Shown here piece by piece: positions 46,001 to 55,594 of a stretch of 64,000 nucleotides of DNA. Each line of letters starts with the position of its first letter. Position 1 is the stretch's first letter. The position numbers and the translations under genes were made by a program. The stretch lies in contig WTBT01000005.1 in the NCBI GenBank assembly GCA_013138965.1, forward strand, positions 17,337 through 81,336, given 5' to 3'. A model generated the notes under the pieces. It saw only the letters and a list, made by a program, of their open reading frames with translations, was not told the DNA's origin and made no database searches. Source of the DNA: Candidatus Aegiribacteria sp. GTDB lineage: Bacteria; Fermentibacterota; Fermentibacteria; Fermentibacterales; JCC-6.

Positions 46001-47263
46001 ATGAGCAGCGTTCTTCTAGTTGGAGACGATGGTAGTCGAACCTCAGCAGATATGGGTACAGGAGCATGTATAGCAAGAACTATTCGCTTCAGAAATGCCC
46101 TGATCAGCCATGGCTTTGATGTCTCGGTCTGTTCCCCGCGAGAGGGCAAAGCTGGTGTGAGTGAAGTTAGAGGATTTCTTGCCCGCGGATTGTTTGACTG
46201 TATCGTGGCTATCAGTCCTTTTCCGGCTGAGGCCGTTATCGGGGCTGATCCGGAACTTCCCCTGTGGATTGACATGAACGGAATGCATCCAGCCGAACAT
46301 CAGCTTGAATCCAATCCGGATGGAAGATCCGGAGAAAGAATGCTCAGAATTCTTTCCCTGGAAAATATGCTGCTATCTCGGGGCGATGCCTTTTCCACGC
46401 CTTCGGGAAGGCAGACATATGCTGTGTGCGGGGAGTTGCTTCTGCTCGGACGGAACATATCGAGTGATAATTCCCAACTGATGGTTTTTCCCATTCCGCA
46501 CTGCTCAAATGAGGTCGAGAACTTCAGCAGTGAGCCAGATGAAGTAATTCGCATCATCTCTACCGGCTCGTTTAACTTATGGTTTGACGAAGTAATGCTC
46601 TTCAATGCCCTTGAGCAGGCTATGGATTACAACAGCTCCATTCACTTTGAAGCTGCCGGGGGCAAAGTTCCATCTTCACCCGAAAAATATGATTACTTCT
46701 GTGAAATGGTTGCTGCTTCTCGTTTCAGGGACAGGTTTTTGCTTCATGGTTGGGTTTCAACCGAAGAGCTTAATAAAATATATTCAAGAGCATCGATAGC
46801 CACATATACTGATATCATCTCTCCTGAAACTCTCCTTGGTGCCAGAACCAGGGTTTTAGACTGGGTAAGCAGAGGGATTCCCGTTGTTTGCACAGAGGGG
46901 GCTGAGATATCAGAAGATATCAGGAGACACAATCTGGGAGTGGTTGTTCCTTCAGGAGACAGTGAATCGCTTGCCAATGCGTTTATTGCCCTCGCGGAGG
47001 ATTCTGCCCTTGCAGAATCAGTTAAACACAGTCAGAAAGAATGGTGTGAAACCATTGGCTCCTCTTCTCATGTTTTCGTTCCATTGATCAGGTGGTGCAA
47101 TGATCCGGCACGTCTGGCGGGGGGAATCCTGGGAACCCCTACTGTTCCTCCCATGAATAGTTTCCAGTATTTAAAGCGATTGTTCGTGGAACTGTCGCGA
47201 AGCAAAGGCCGGGGTTACGCGATTAAGCGGCTTCTCAGAAGGATCTTCCGTTCTTTGAAATGA
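46001..47263 (+). CDS. Glycosyltransferase-like GT-B protein
   Basis: The 420-residue protein begins MSSVLLVGDDGSR and shows the two-domain pattern of GT-B enzymes: IISTGSFNLWFDEVMLF, RFLLHGWVSTEELNKIY and TRVLDWVSRGIPVVCTEGAE. The E-x7-E motif is not clear (SPETLLGARTRVLDW), so the exact family is uncertain. The ATG at 46001 has AAGGGAAG four bases upstream; an ATG five codons earlier has none. Its 3' end overlaps the convergent GT2 gene by 29 bp. Confidence 0.75.
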   Translation: MSSVLLVGDDGSRTSADMGTGACIARTIRFRNALISHGFDVSVCSPREGKAGVSEVRGFLARGLFDCIVAISPFPAEAVIGADPELPLWIDMNGMHPAEHQLESNPDGRSGERMLRILSLENMLLSRGDAFSTPSGRQTYAVCGELLLLGRNISSDNSQLMVFPIPHCSNEVENFSSEPDEVIRIISTGSFNLWFDEVMLFNALEQAMDYNSSIHFEAAGGKVPSSPEKYDYFCEMVAASRFRDRFLLHGWVSTEELNKIYSRASIATYTDIISPETLLGARTRVLDWVSRGIPVVCTEGAEISEDIRRHNLGVVVPSGDSESLANAFIALAEDSALAESVKHSQKEWCETIGSSSHVFVPLIRWCNDPARLAGGILGTPTVPPMNSFQYLKRLFVELSRSKGRGYAIKRLLRRIFRSLK

Positions 47264-48233
47264 TTTTTTCAGCTTTTCTGCATAGCACTTTCTTTACCGG
47301 GTTTCTAAATTTGCATGGTTTAACGAACTTTCTGAGAATTGTCTCCAATGAGATGGGAGCCTGGAAATGCTCAACGTTTTTCCTGAATGCATCAGATGTT
47401 CCGCAATAAACGGCTTTAGCATCGTGTATTCTGCCTCTGAGAAGGCATGTTCCCATCCACAGAAGCTGCCATGAGAGAATAATTGGGGTAAGTTCCTGGA
47501 ATATTTTCCTGTTCATATGCTTTTTTAGAACCAGTATTCTATTTCTTATGCAGCTGTATTCCTTAAGGTAGCTGAACTGTAAAGCAGTAGCTGAATGGAT
47601 ATGTCTTACAACCGCCTTTGGTTCATACACTATTCTCCATCCGGTTCGGTTCAGTTCAAACCCAAGGTCAATATCCTCATAGTAAATAAACAGATCCTCC
47701 CAGAAAAGAGCTGTGGGTGATGGAAGGGCACTCCTTCTTATCATTACAGCACCTCCACAGGGATAAGGGATATCGGTTACCGCTGCATGCAGCGCAACAG
47801 GATCTCCCCTGCCTACGTCTCTGGAAAACCCCATCCAATCCAGTTCTCCACCTGCAGAGTCAATAATATTCTTGTTATCGATATTCCTCATGGAGCTTGT
47901 AACAGCACCTATCGAATCGTCTTCCATTCGATGAAGTAAAGAATTCAGCCATCCCTTTTCCACTATACAGTCATTGTTAAGAAGAACGATCATGTCACCG
48001 GAAGCTTCCTTCAGACCAGCGTTATTCGCTCCAGTGAAACCGGTATTTTTTGTTAGAGTGAGAAGTTTCACTTCTGGATAATGCAGCTTCAACATTTCAA
48101 CAGAGTCGTCAGTGGAGCCGTTATCTACAACAATGATCTCCTCGGGTCTTCTGTCGTGTGATAAGAGCGAATCGAGGCAGTTGCTGAGAATAACGGTTCC
48201 ATTGTAGTGCGGGATAATAATAGATACTGTCAT
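47235..48233 (-). CDS. GT2-family glycosyltransferase (rhamnosyltransferase-like)
   Basis: The 332-residue GT-A enzyme starts MTVSIIIPHYNGTVILSNCL, has IIVVDNGSTDDS, the metal-binding LLNNDC (DxD-like) and WEDLFIYYEDIDLGFEL, where the YEDID segment is typical of GT2 rhamnosyltransferase relatives. The C-terminal part is basic and may associate with the membrane. Inverting transfer of a sugar onto the growing repeat unit is likely. Its stop lies within the convergent gene's end. Confidence 0.9.
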   Translation of the reverse strand: MTVSIIIPHYNGTVILSNCLDSLLSHDRRPEEIIVVDNGSTDDSVEMLKLHYPEVKLLTLTKNTGFTGANNAGLKEASGDMIVLLNNDCIVEKGWLNSLLHRMEDDSIGAVTSSMRNIDNKNIIDSAGGELDWMGFSRDVGRGDPVALHAAVTDIPYPCGGAVMIRRSALPSPTALFWEDLFIYYEDIDLGFELNRTGWRIVYEPKAVVRHIHSATALQFSYLKEYSCIRNRILVLKKHMNRKIFQELTPIILSWQLLWMGTCLLRGRIHDAKAVYCGTSDAFRKNVEHFQAPISLETILRKFVKPCKFRNPVKKVLCRKAEKIISKNGRSF

Positions 48234-48578
48234 TTGCTTCCTTTGGAAATGAGAATAGAGATTCCGTTGCAGTCAGGAACAATTACCAAGATAGACATCT
48301 GTACCTCTTATAAGAACCGCGGTAGCGAAACCAACGTGGTGGACTTCGCAAAAATAGCGTCCTCCCGGGGAAAGGGAAAGCCCTGCGGAAAAAAGCAGAT
48401 TCTAAAGACGCTTCCAGAGAAAAGAGCTATTCACTATGAATAGACTAATCGACTGATACAACAACTTTTAGTTAAGGTAATAATTCCTCAGATTACTCAT
48501 GCGTAAGTACGGAATGTAAAATAAACTATATTGCCTGCTGATTCTATACTTGAGTTCTGACAATTGGAGGAGTTGTAA
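48234..48578. other. Intergenic region upstream of the MurJ-like gene
   Basis: About 345 bases lie between divergent genes. A 78-codon frame crosses the region (48207-48443) but begins inside the GT2 gene's 5' end on the other strand and has no known motif. The latter half is AT-rich and should contain the promoter for the plus-strand genes; TATACT at 48545-48550 could be a -10 box, but no good -35 stands at the right distance. Confidence 0.4.
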
Positions 48579-48707
48579 TTGTCTCTGCCTATTACCGTTG
48601 CTACATTCGCTTTCGGCAATCCTGATTCCCTTCCAGAAAACACTGAATCGCTCAGAGCAATCCTCAGCGGAGTTCCTCCAGATCTGCCGGAGCCGGTGAA
48701 TGGCTGA
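48579..48707 (+). CDS. Possible 42-residue leader peptide overlapping the flippase start
   Basis: A TTG-started frame has a strong GGAGGAG ribosome-binding site (48566-48572) and ends in TGA at 48705-48707, overlapping the flippase ATG at 48700 by 8 bases (ATGGCTGA). The peptide (LPITVATFAFGNPDSLPENT...) has no family I know. It could couple translation of the flippase, or the overlap could be chance. Confidence 0.35.
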   Translation: MSLPITVATFAFGNPDSLPENTESLRAILSGVPPDLPEPVNG

Positions 48708-50280
48708 AAAACCCAGACCGAAGGGAAACAGCAAACTACTGGGGCTTTCAGCTCTTTCGGCAAGCAGCATGCTTATTGCTCTGCTTGCATATTTCCGTTT
48801 TGCTCAGATAACAGCAATCTTTGGAGCAAACTGGCGTACCGATGCTCTAGCTGTCGCAATGGTCTTTCCCTTTCTTGTAAAGGAAGTGGTTGCCCATTCA
48901 TTCGGTTCAGCTTTCATTCCCATATACTCCAGAGTAATGGAGAAGAGGGGGCATGATGGAGCTGTTGCATTTGTAAACAAAACCATATCCTGGCTTATTC
49001 TTATAAGTTCTGTGCTTGTTTCCATTCTCTGGTTTTCAAGCGGAATTCTGGTAAGAGCAATAAGCCCCAACGGATCACCGGAACTCCTGAGGCTTGCTTC
49101 GACCCTTCTTAAGATACTTCTACCTATGGTTATTATTGCAACCACCAATGGAATTCTGGCGAACTTCATCAAGTATGAGAAAAGATTTACCACTCTTTCG
49201 CTCTCTGGTGTTCTTGGATTGTCAATATCCCTCGCCACACTGTTGATAGTCAAAGGCACCATCGGCATCATTATTCTCCCTGTTTCAGTGCTCATTGGCG
49301 GTCTGTCAGAGCTGGTTTTCCTGCTTGTACAGAGCTACAGAAGCGGCTTCAAGGTCAGTCCTTCCATTTCAGGTAATTACTTCATGGGACAGCTGGCCAG
49401 AATGGCCTTTCCTGTTGTGGGAGGAACCATGGTGGGATTTTTCGCGCCGATAGCGGATAAAATACTGGCATCTTTCCTTCCTGAGAGTTCGGTGACTGCC
49501 ATAGATTATGCCAACAGGATAAAGAACATCGTTCTTGCCGTGATGTTTCAGCCGTTTCTTACTTTTGCGGACCTGAGTTTTTCTGCTGAAGCAGCCAAAG
49601 GAAAGGTGGGGTTTCTTCTTGATACCATTAGAAGAAATATGAATACCACTTCTCTGGTGATGTTTCCTACTGCTGCGCTGCTAACGGTTCTTGCTGTGCC
49701 GGTAGTTTCCGTTTTCTTCCAGAAAGGTAACTTCACCGGAGAGGATTCCCGGTATATTGGTTATGCTCTGGCATTCTACGCTCCATGGCTTGCTCAGTTC
49801 GGTATCGGTTCGCTCGTTTCCAGAGCGTTCTATGCCCAGAAAGATTCCGCAACACCGGTAATCATTGGTATTTTCGGCGTCATCATAAATGTACTTCTGA
49901 ATCTGATTCTTGTAGGTCCTCTGGGAATTGGCGGACTTGCCCTTGCAACAACAGTAATGTCAACGGCTAAAACCGTATATCTAACCTGGTCTCTCTCCAG
50001 GAAAATGGGAGGCCTTCATCTGCGACTGATAGCAGGAGAACAGATAAAGATTTTTTCCGCGAATGTATCACTTATTGCAGGCTGTCTGGTTTTGAACTAC
50101 TTCTGGCCTTTCACGACGGAAGCTTCTCTGGCGGTAAGATTCACTCAACTGCTGGTTTATACTTCCGGTGGAGTTTCTCTGATGATCATTGTTCTTCGGG
50201 TACTGAAGAGTACAACCTTCGCCATGGCAGTATCTCGAGTGACCAGGAGCCTCTCACTCAAACCTCCGGAACTCCATTAG
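48700..50280 (+). CDS. MurJ/MviN-family lipid-linked glycan flippase
   Basis: The 526-residue polytopic protein of the MOP superfamily has about 14 membrane helices. N-terminal features (FRFAQITAIFGANWRTDAL; FPFLVKEVVAHSFGSAFIPI, seen here in pieces) match the MurJ N-terminus, where the conserved Arg and Ser/Asn line the lipid II site. Later, GSLVSRAFYAQKDSATP is the typical MurJ TM-8/9 region. Being inside a glycosyltransferase cluster, it may flip polysaccharide repeat units rather than lipid II. No separate ribosome-binding site is obvious; it may depend on the small upstream frame. Confidence 0.88.
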   Translation: MAEKPRPKGNSKLLGLSALSASSMLIALLAYFRFAQITAIFGANWRTDALAVAMVFPFLVKEVVAHSFGSAFIPIYSRVMEKRGHDGAVAFVNKTISWLILISSVLVSILWFSSGILVRAISPNGSPELLRLASTLLKILLPMVIIATTNGILANFIKYEKRFTTLSLSGVLGLSISLATLLIVKGTIGIIILPVSVLIGGLSELVFLLVQSYRSGFKVSPSISGNYFMGQLARMAFPVVGGTMVGFFAPIADKILASFLPESSVTAIDYANRIKNIVLAVMFQPFLTFADLSFSAEAAKGKVGFLLDTIRRNMNTTSLVMFPTAALLTVLAVPVVSVFFQKGNFTGEDSRYIGYALAFYAPWLAQFGIGSLVSRAFYAQKDSATPVIIGIFGVIINVLLNLILVGPLGIGGLALATTVMSTAKTVYLTWSLSRKMGGLHLRLIAGEQIKIFSANVSLIAGCLVLNYFWPFTTEASLAVRFTQLLVYTSGGVSLMIIVLRVLKSTTFAMAVSRVTRSLSLKPPELH

Positions 50281-50440
50281 AAGAGAGAGCGTCTTGATAA
50301 ATATAGATACGAACGTTGAGAAGCTCAGAAATCGCGATGCAGGGATACCAGTGTTATCTGAAAAAATTGTCTATACTTCATTATGTGTTTATATATTCCT
50401 ACGATGCAATAGTGTAGCTTCACTTTACGGAGGCTGAGCA

Positions 50441-51478
50441 GTGCGTATTCTTGTAGCAACCACATATACTATACCGGCTTTCTCCGGAGGCTGGACCACT
50501 CCACTGGATCTGTTCGGCAGCGAGCACCAGGCGATGTATGTAGTCCGCAACCACAAAGCAGGCACAAAAAGCGTTGAGGGGATCAAGTGTGTTGGAGTCG
50601 GCGCCACAGGAAGCCTTGCACGACCCTGGAATCTGGCGGAGAAATACAGGCACGCTTTCATTCAGAGGCTTTTCCGAAATGCACTGAAAAAACACTTTCA
50701 TGGGTTTCAAGCCGATTTCATTCTTTGTCTGGATCCTGAAGCAGGCTATGCCGCGATGCGTTCCGGGCTTCCTTATTCTATGCGCTTTCATTCAAAATTA
50801 AGCATCGAGGATCAGAAACCACCCTTTGATGAACTGATGAGAAATGCAGTTTTCGCAACTGCGTGTCCAGGTACACATATCCCTGATATTGAGGTTCTCG
50901 CGCACAATCAGGATCTGTCCCGGTTTGTGTTTACTGAAAGCCGGTCAGCAGAAAACGCCCTTCTACTCACCAGCATAGACAGTATTCATGAGCCGGAGCT
51001 TTTTATTGAGGGAGTCATGCTCTCAAAAACAATGAAAGGTGATATTGTAGGTACAGGAGAAAACAGAAAAAGAGTAGCTGGTGTCTGTAGAAAAACAGGG
51101 GGGAGAGTTCGTTGCCTGCCCCCGGTGCCCCGGTTGAAAGTTCCAGAACTTCTCAAAAACTATCAGGTCGGTGTAGCAACTGTTAAGCCAATAGCACCAA
51201 CCCTCTACCAGATGAAGGTAAATGCGTACATGGCTTCAGGTCTTTTCACTCTGGCTAAACCCTGGACTCATATAGCAGTAGAAGCCCCTGAACTTGTAGG
51301 AGAATTTGTCTCCGCGCGGGAGCTTGCTGATCATCTTGACTATCTGAGCAATCACTGGTCTGAAACACTGGAGATCCGAAGAAAAGCAAGAGACTGGATT
51401 CTTGAAAATTACTCGGTGGAAATTCCAAGAAAGCGTTTCAGAGAAATACTCAGCGAGAATTTCCCTGCAAACAGCTGA
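50441..51478 (+). CDS. Glycosyltransferase-like protein of GT-B type
   Basis: The 345-residue protein starts at GTG (GGAGGCTGA ten bases upstream) as MRILVATTYTIPAFSGGW. The second half shows a GT-B C-domain pattern: LPPVPRLKVPELLKNYQVGV, MKVNAYMASGLFTLAKPW and a terminal helix LEIRRKARDWILENYS. A strict E-x7-E is missing, so the family is uncertain. The 160-bp gap upstream separates it from the flippase. It converges with the ligase gene 10 bp away. Confidence 0.7.
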   Translation: MRILVATTYTIPAFSGGWTTPLDLFGSEHQAMYVVRNHKAGTKSVEGIKCVGVGATGSLARPWNLAEKYRHAFIQRLFRNALKKHFHGFQADFILCLDPEAGYAAMRSGLPYSMRFHSKLSIEDQKPPFDELMRNAVFATACPGTHIPDIEVLAHNQDLSRFVFTESRSAENALLLTSIDSIHEPELFIEGVMLSKTMKGDIVGTGENRKRVAGVCRKTGGRVRCLPPVPRLKVPELLKNYQVGVATVKPIAPTLYQMKVNAYMASGLFTLAKPWTHIAVEAPELVGEFVSARELADHLDYLSNHWSETLEIRRKARDWILENYSVEIPRKRFREILSENFPANS

Positions 51479-51488
51479 TAAATCCTTT

Positions 51489-52967
51489 TCAGGGACTTTC
51501 TTCGCTTCCTTCTATTTTCTTCGTGTCGGGTTTTTCCGAATCGGATACTCCCAGGACCAGAATCAGACCTGTGATGATCCAGAATTGCGCATTTATAGCC
51601 GGGCTACGAAGTGTATTATCAATAAGCTGATGAACTACAAAGCTGAACATTCCAGCCGCAAGAGCTACAGCAAGTATTCCTCCTTTATTCCGGATTGCTT
51701 TGAAGACTGCGACGAGAATCACTCCGAGTGTCAGCAGAATGGAAACCAGTGCTATGATTCCCCCCTTCACCAGCAGATTCAGGAAAACACTGTTCAGTCC
51801 TCCGAACTCGTATATCGTTTGCGTACTCACGCAGTGTCTGACCTCCCAGAAACTGTACAACAGTGTACGTCCCCAGTAGAATTCTCTTGCTCCCCAGCCG
51901 ACACCTGTTATCGGGGATTCTGAAATCTGATTGAAGAAACCGCGGTACGAAATATATCTGTGAAGGATAGTCGGCTGATTCAAATGCTCCTTGGGGTTCA
52001 TGATAAATGACATCTGTCTTTCAAAGGTATCCTGATAGCTTATTAGAATGGATATCGCCAGAACACCGAGAAGTAGCGGGACCCATACCTTTGACCTGAA
52101 ATAGTATAGCAGGGTTATTCCGCATCCGATGAACGTGCATATAAGACCTCCTCTGGAGAAGGTGTAAAGCACGCTTAGCATACCAAGGATACCGGCGGCA
52201 ATTGCTGTGATTTTCCATCTTACATCCTTTTCTCTGAAGAAAAGAGCGATAGAAAGGGGTACACTCAGCTCAAGATAACTTGCGAACGCGTTTGGGTTAT
52301 CCATGAAAAACCCCGCTATTCTTCCTCGATATACATATCCCAGACTCATATCAATTCTTGAGAAACCGGTGATTGTAAGATACTGGAATACCCCTAGAGC
52401 CCCCGCTATCAAAAGAGATACCATCATAGCACGAAGCAGCTGATCGATTTTACTCTCAGTCGTGCAGATGGAAGGAATCATCACCGCCAGTGGAAAAAAC
52501 AGATAAATACTGCTGGCATCACGGATGGCATTCCATGTATACTGCTCGTGAATGTGAATAGAAATGAATACGCTGCACACTTGAATAAGTATAGCAATGA
52601 TGAAAAACGCAAGATACGGAGATGGCACAAAAAGCGGCTTGTTCCAAAGGATTCTATCTGCAACGTAGATAAATGTAAATGCTGTCATAGCAATGGTTGC
52701 TATTGCTGGATTGAACTCTCCAATCTGAAAGGACCTTACGCCCATAATAACTATCAGGGGAAAAGCAGGAAGCCAGAAAGAGGGTTTCGGTTTAACCAGA
52801 AAAATAGTGATAAGAGCTGTTCCGGCAAGGAACAGGAGAACCATTTTGTGAGAAATATATAGGAAAGAGGCTAAGTATCCTGCGGTAAGCAGGAGTAATA
52901 TTATTATACCCCTTTTTGTGAGTTTACATTCCGAAATACTTTTCAGCTCTTTGGAAAGATCTTTCAT
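51489..52967 (-). CDS. O-antigen ligase / polymerase family membrane protein
   Basis: The 492-residue protein has about 12 membrane helices. It shows the Wzy_C/WaaL hallmark of a large periplasmic loop late in the chain, with RGGL (TFSRGGLICTF) and GVGWGAREFYWG followed by helices (VLGVSDSEK tail). It would either ligate the finished glycan to lipid A-core or polymerise units. The cytoplasmic tail is acidic. A downstream partner is the small zinc protein upstream of it (39 bp). Confidence 0.85.
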   Translation of the reverse strand: MKDLSKELKSISECKLTKRGIIILLLLTAGYLASFLYISHKMVLLFLAGTALITIFLVKPKPSFWLPAFPLIVIMGVRSFQIGEFNPAIATIAMTAFTFIYVADRILWNKPLFVPSPYLAFFIIAILIQVCSVFISIHIHEQYTWNAIRDASSIYLFFPLAVMIPSICTTESKIDQLLRAMMVSLLIAGALGVFQYLTITGFSRIDMSLGYVYRGRIAGFFMDNPNAFASYLELSVPLSIALFFREKDVRWKITAIAAGILGMLSVLYTFSRGGLICTFIGCGITLLYYFRSKVWVPLLLGVLAISILISYQDTFERQMSFIMNPKEHLNQPTILHRYISYRGFFNQISESPITGVGWGAREFYWGRTLLYSFWEVRHCVSTQTIYEFGGLNSVFLNLLVKGGIIALVSILLTLGVILVAVFKAIRNKGGILAVALAAGMFSFVVHQLIDNTLRSPAINAQFWIITGLILVLGVSDSEKPDTKKIEGSEESP

Positions 52968-53005
52968 CTCATTTTTCCCGATTGCAGCGATTTGACATAG
53001 ATGAT

Positions 53006-53290
53006 TTACTCCCCGTTCGTTTTGAAAAGGGTATCAAAATCGTCGGTTATTTTTCTTTCCCCGGAATTCTTTTCCAGTGTAGTGTCTGTATTCGGAACAA
53101 ATTCCTCGCAGTAATTTCTGCTTCTTCTATCACTGATCGCTTCCGTGGTAAATGACCGGCATCTCTCCGCATCTGGATTGTAAAGAGTACAGTTGAAACA
53201 GGTATGAAGGTATTCCCCGCAATTTTCACAAAGGGCTTGAAAACCAACGGTTCTTCCCGGGTATCCGCAGCCGCAGTGTTTGCAGATCAT
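53006..53290 (-). CDS. Small cysteine-rich zinc-ribbon protein
   Basis: The 94-residue protein has four or five Cys pairs: CKHCGCGYPG (residues 3-6), CENCGEYLHTC (about 21-31), CFNC (31-34), then ERCRSF and NYCEEFVPN. It seems to form two zinc sites. I recall similar short proteins in spirochaetes and other phyla with the LHxCxxC and NxCxxF pattern; function is unknown. It lies 38 bp before the ligase gene. Confidence 0.7.
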   Translation of the reverse strand: MICKHCGCGYPGRTVGFQALCENCGEYLHTCFNCTLYNPDAERCRSFTTEAISDRRSRNYCEEFVPNTDTTLEKNSGERKITDDFDTLFKTNGE

Positions 53291-53384
53291 CCATACCTCT
53301 CAACGTATGTTCCATGATTCAACGGGCGAACCATGGGTAAGATAACCAATACGCGCGTTCTGGAAAGAGTTCTGCAAATCTCTT

Positions 53385-54290
53385 TCAAAGGAGCTTACCT
53401 ATCACATCTGAATACCCGGTCCTTCCGGCAAGACCGTCGAAGTATCCCCGCCAGATGCACGGAATCAGTTCGGGACCCTCCCGGAGCAAAAATTTCATGG
53501 TCAGCACAAGCAGAACGGCAGTTTTATAGAACATGAAAAGGAGTCTCATTAATGGAGAGAGCATATCGCGGGAAAGAACTATCCTGTTCCGCTCAGAAAA
53601 GTAGATGGCGATTTTCGAGAGTTCCCCGCCGCTTCCAGAAGCCACACTGTGAAGAACCGTCTCTGATGGAAGGACCTCTACCGAATAACCCTGTTCAATA
53701 ACCTTTCTGCACAGATCGGCATCCTCGTAGTACATGAAGAAATCTTCTCTGAAACCGCCGATCCTGCTGAAAAGAGCTGTCCGTATCATCATAGCGCAAC
53801 CCGATACGAAATCCACCTTAACTCCCTCGTCAGGGCTGTATTCCTTTTCGGCAATGTCCATCTGTTCAAATCGCATTTTCCATTTAACGAGTTTCCCTCC
53901 GGCACTCCAGAGCCGTTTCGGGTCAGATTTCCAGTAGACAGCCGGAGCCACTATTCCAGTTTCGGAATTCTCGCTGAGATATCCTGCCAGATTGCGAACC
54001 GTTTCAGGAAAAACTTCAGCATCGTTATTCAGAAAAAGCGTGTATTCAGCTTCATCGCCACGGGACATCCGGAAGCCGACATTGTTGCCTCCGGCAAAGC
54101 CGATGTTTTCTTCCATCCGCTTGAATCTGAGCCCTTTGCGGCTGGTTACCCATGAAGGGACAGGCTCGGAAGAACAGTTGTCTATGAGCGTAATTCTGAT
54201 ATCCACTCCACTGGACCGATTCAGAGAATCAATGCATTTCTCTGTCAGTTCCCACTGCCCGTAATTAACGAGAATAACAGCTACACGCAT
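53385..54290 (-). CDS. GT2-family glycosyltransferase (rhamnosyltransferase-like)
   Basis: The 301-residue GT-A enzyme begins MRVAVILVNYGQWELTEKC and has ITLIDNCSSE, NIGFAGGNNVGFR, FLNNDAEVF (DxD-like) and DFFMYYEDADLCRKV. A hydrophobic segment near residues 255-272 may anchor it to the membrane. It is closely similar in layout to the GT2 at 47235. It diverges from the GT4 gene at 54398 across a 107-bp gap that must hold both promoters. Confidence 0.9.
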   Translation of the reverse strand: MRVAVILVNYGQWELTEKCIDSLNRSSGVDIRITLIDNCSSEPVPSWVTSRKGLRFKRMEENIGFAGGNNVGFRMSRGDEAEYTLFLNNDAEVFPETVRNLAGYLSENSETGIVAPAVYWKSDPKRLWSAGGKLVKWKMRFEQMDIAEKEYSPDEGVKVDFVSGCAMMIRTALFSRIGGFREDFFMYYEDADLCRKVIEQGYSVEVLPSETVLHSVASGSGGELSKIAIYFSERNRIVLSRDMLSPLMRLLFMFYKTAVLLVLTMKFLLREGPELIPCIWRGYFDGLAGRTGYSDVIGKLL

Positions 54291-54397
54291 AAGGTTTCCT
54301 CCGGTGTTCCCAGAACCTGAATCGTGTTAGTTTACAGTGCAAAATATAATACTGAAATCGCACAGGTGTTCATGTATTGCAGCCCTTAAGGAAAAGA

Positions 54398-55594
54398 ATG
54401 GTGACTGTTACTGATTCAACCCGCGCTCAGCCGAAGCTGGCGGTATTTCATAATCTACCTCCCGGTGGAGGCGTCAATGCTGCGGGGGGATTGCTTCGGG
54501 AACTTCAGAATTCCTTTTCCATAACAGTTCACTGTCCTTCCGGCTCTTCCTTCCTGAATGTTCCCGAAAGCGTTTCCATAAAGCAATGGCCTTTCCGGGA
54601 GGGAAGAAGAATTTCAGGGTTGAGAAAACTTGCGGCCCCTTTATCTCTGCCTGCCAGGCTGAGCGCCTTTGAAAAACTTTGCCAGAGAATCGCGGAGGAG
54701 ATCAATTCCACATCGGATATTGTCCTGGTGCATAATTCCATGTTCGTAGCGGCTCCACCCGTTCTGAAGTATTTGAAGGTTCCTTCCGTTTACTTCTGCT
54801 ACGAGTTTCCCCGCCATCTATACGAACCGGAACTGATAAAAAGAACCGGAAGAGGGCTTTTCCGGCTTCTTCTCTCTCCATTGAGATCTCGAGAAAGAGA
54901 AATGGACAGAGAGTCGGTGATGAACGCGGATTGTATTGTTACCTTTTCAAACTGGATGAAAAGCAGGATTAAGGATATTTACGGTCTGGATTCCTTCATA
55001 GTCAGGCCGGGGGTGGATACGGACTTCTTCCGCGTCGCGGAGAATACTGTCAGGAAGCATATGGTTCTCAGTATCGGAGCCCTGTGGCCTTTCAAGGGCC
55101 ATACTATGGCAATAGACGCTGTCTCCCGCATCCCTTCGGACAGAAGACCCGCGCTTGTTGTTATCGCAGACAGGGAATACCCCGGATACGGGGCTGACCT
55201 CGAAAAAGCAGCCGCTGCTCTGGCAGTGGATCTGGAATTGGAGAGAAATATCTCAGACAAAGAACTCAGGTCGTTTTACAGCACTTCAAAAGCTGTTCTC
55301 TGCTGCCAGCACAATGAACCCTACGGCCTGGTTCCGCTTGAAGCGATGGCATGCGGTACACCGGTTATTGCAGTAAGCGAGGGTGGGTTCATCGATAACA
55401 TAGACAGTGGAAAAAACGGTATTCTGGTTAGCCGTAATCCGGCTGAAATGGCCTCTGCTCTTGAAGAAGTTCTTCTGAATGATGACCTCCGCAGAAACCT
55501 GGCCATCGGGGGCAGGGAGTTTGTCTCCGGGGAGCGATCAATGAAAGAAGCCGGGAACAGGCTGGCAGAAATACTCTCTGATATATTAATCTGA
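54398..55594 (+). CDS. GT4-family glycosyltransferase
   Basis: The 398-residue GT-B enzyme has the N-terminal pattern LAVFHNLPPGGGVNAAGGLL, donor-domain elements IVRPGVDTDFFRV and LSIGALWPFKGHTMAIDAV, and the E-x7-E segment [20 protein letters not shown]. The ATG at 54398 is used because AAGGAAAAGA lies just upstream; an earlier TTG at 54377 is weaker. Its end overlaps the convergent GT9 gene by 9 bp. Confidence 0.9.
   Translation: MVTVTDSTRAQPKLAVFHNLPPGGGVNAAGGLLRELQNSFSITVHCPSGSSFLNVPESVSIKQWPFREGRRISGLRKLAAPLSLPARLSAFEKLCQRIAEEINSTSDIVLVHNSMFVAAPPVLKYLKVPSVYFCYEFPRHLYEPELIKRTGRGLFRLLLSPLRSREREMDRESVMNADCIVTFSNWMKSRIKDIYGLDSFIVRPGVDTDFFRVAENTVRKHMVLSIGALWPFKGHTMAIDAVSRIPSDRRPALVVIADREYPGYGADLEKAAAALAVDLELERNISDKELRSFYSTSKAVLCCQHNEPYGLVPLEAMACGTPVIAVSEGGFIDNIDSGKNGILVSRNPAEMASALEEVLLNDDLRRNLAIGGREFVSGERSMKEAGNRLAEILSDILI

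Noticed and set aside
48207..48443. A 78-codon plus-strand frame between GT2 and flippase genes
   Set aside because: It begins inside the antisense 5' end of the GT2 gene, has no clear ribosome site and matches no motif.
48700..50280. Naming the flippase murJ outright
   Set aside because: It lies in a polysaccharide cluster and homologues there can be repeat-unit flippases; lipid II specificity cannot be shown from the sequence.
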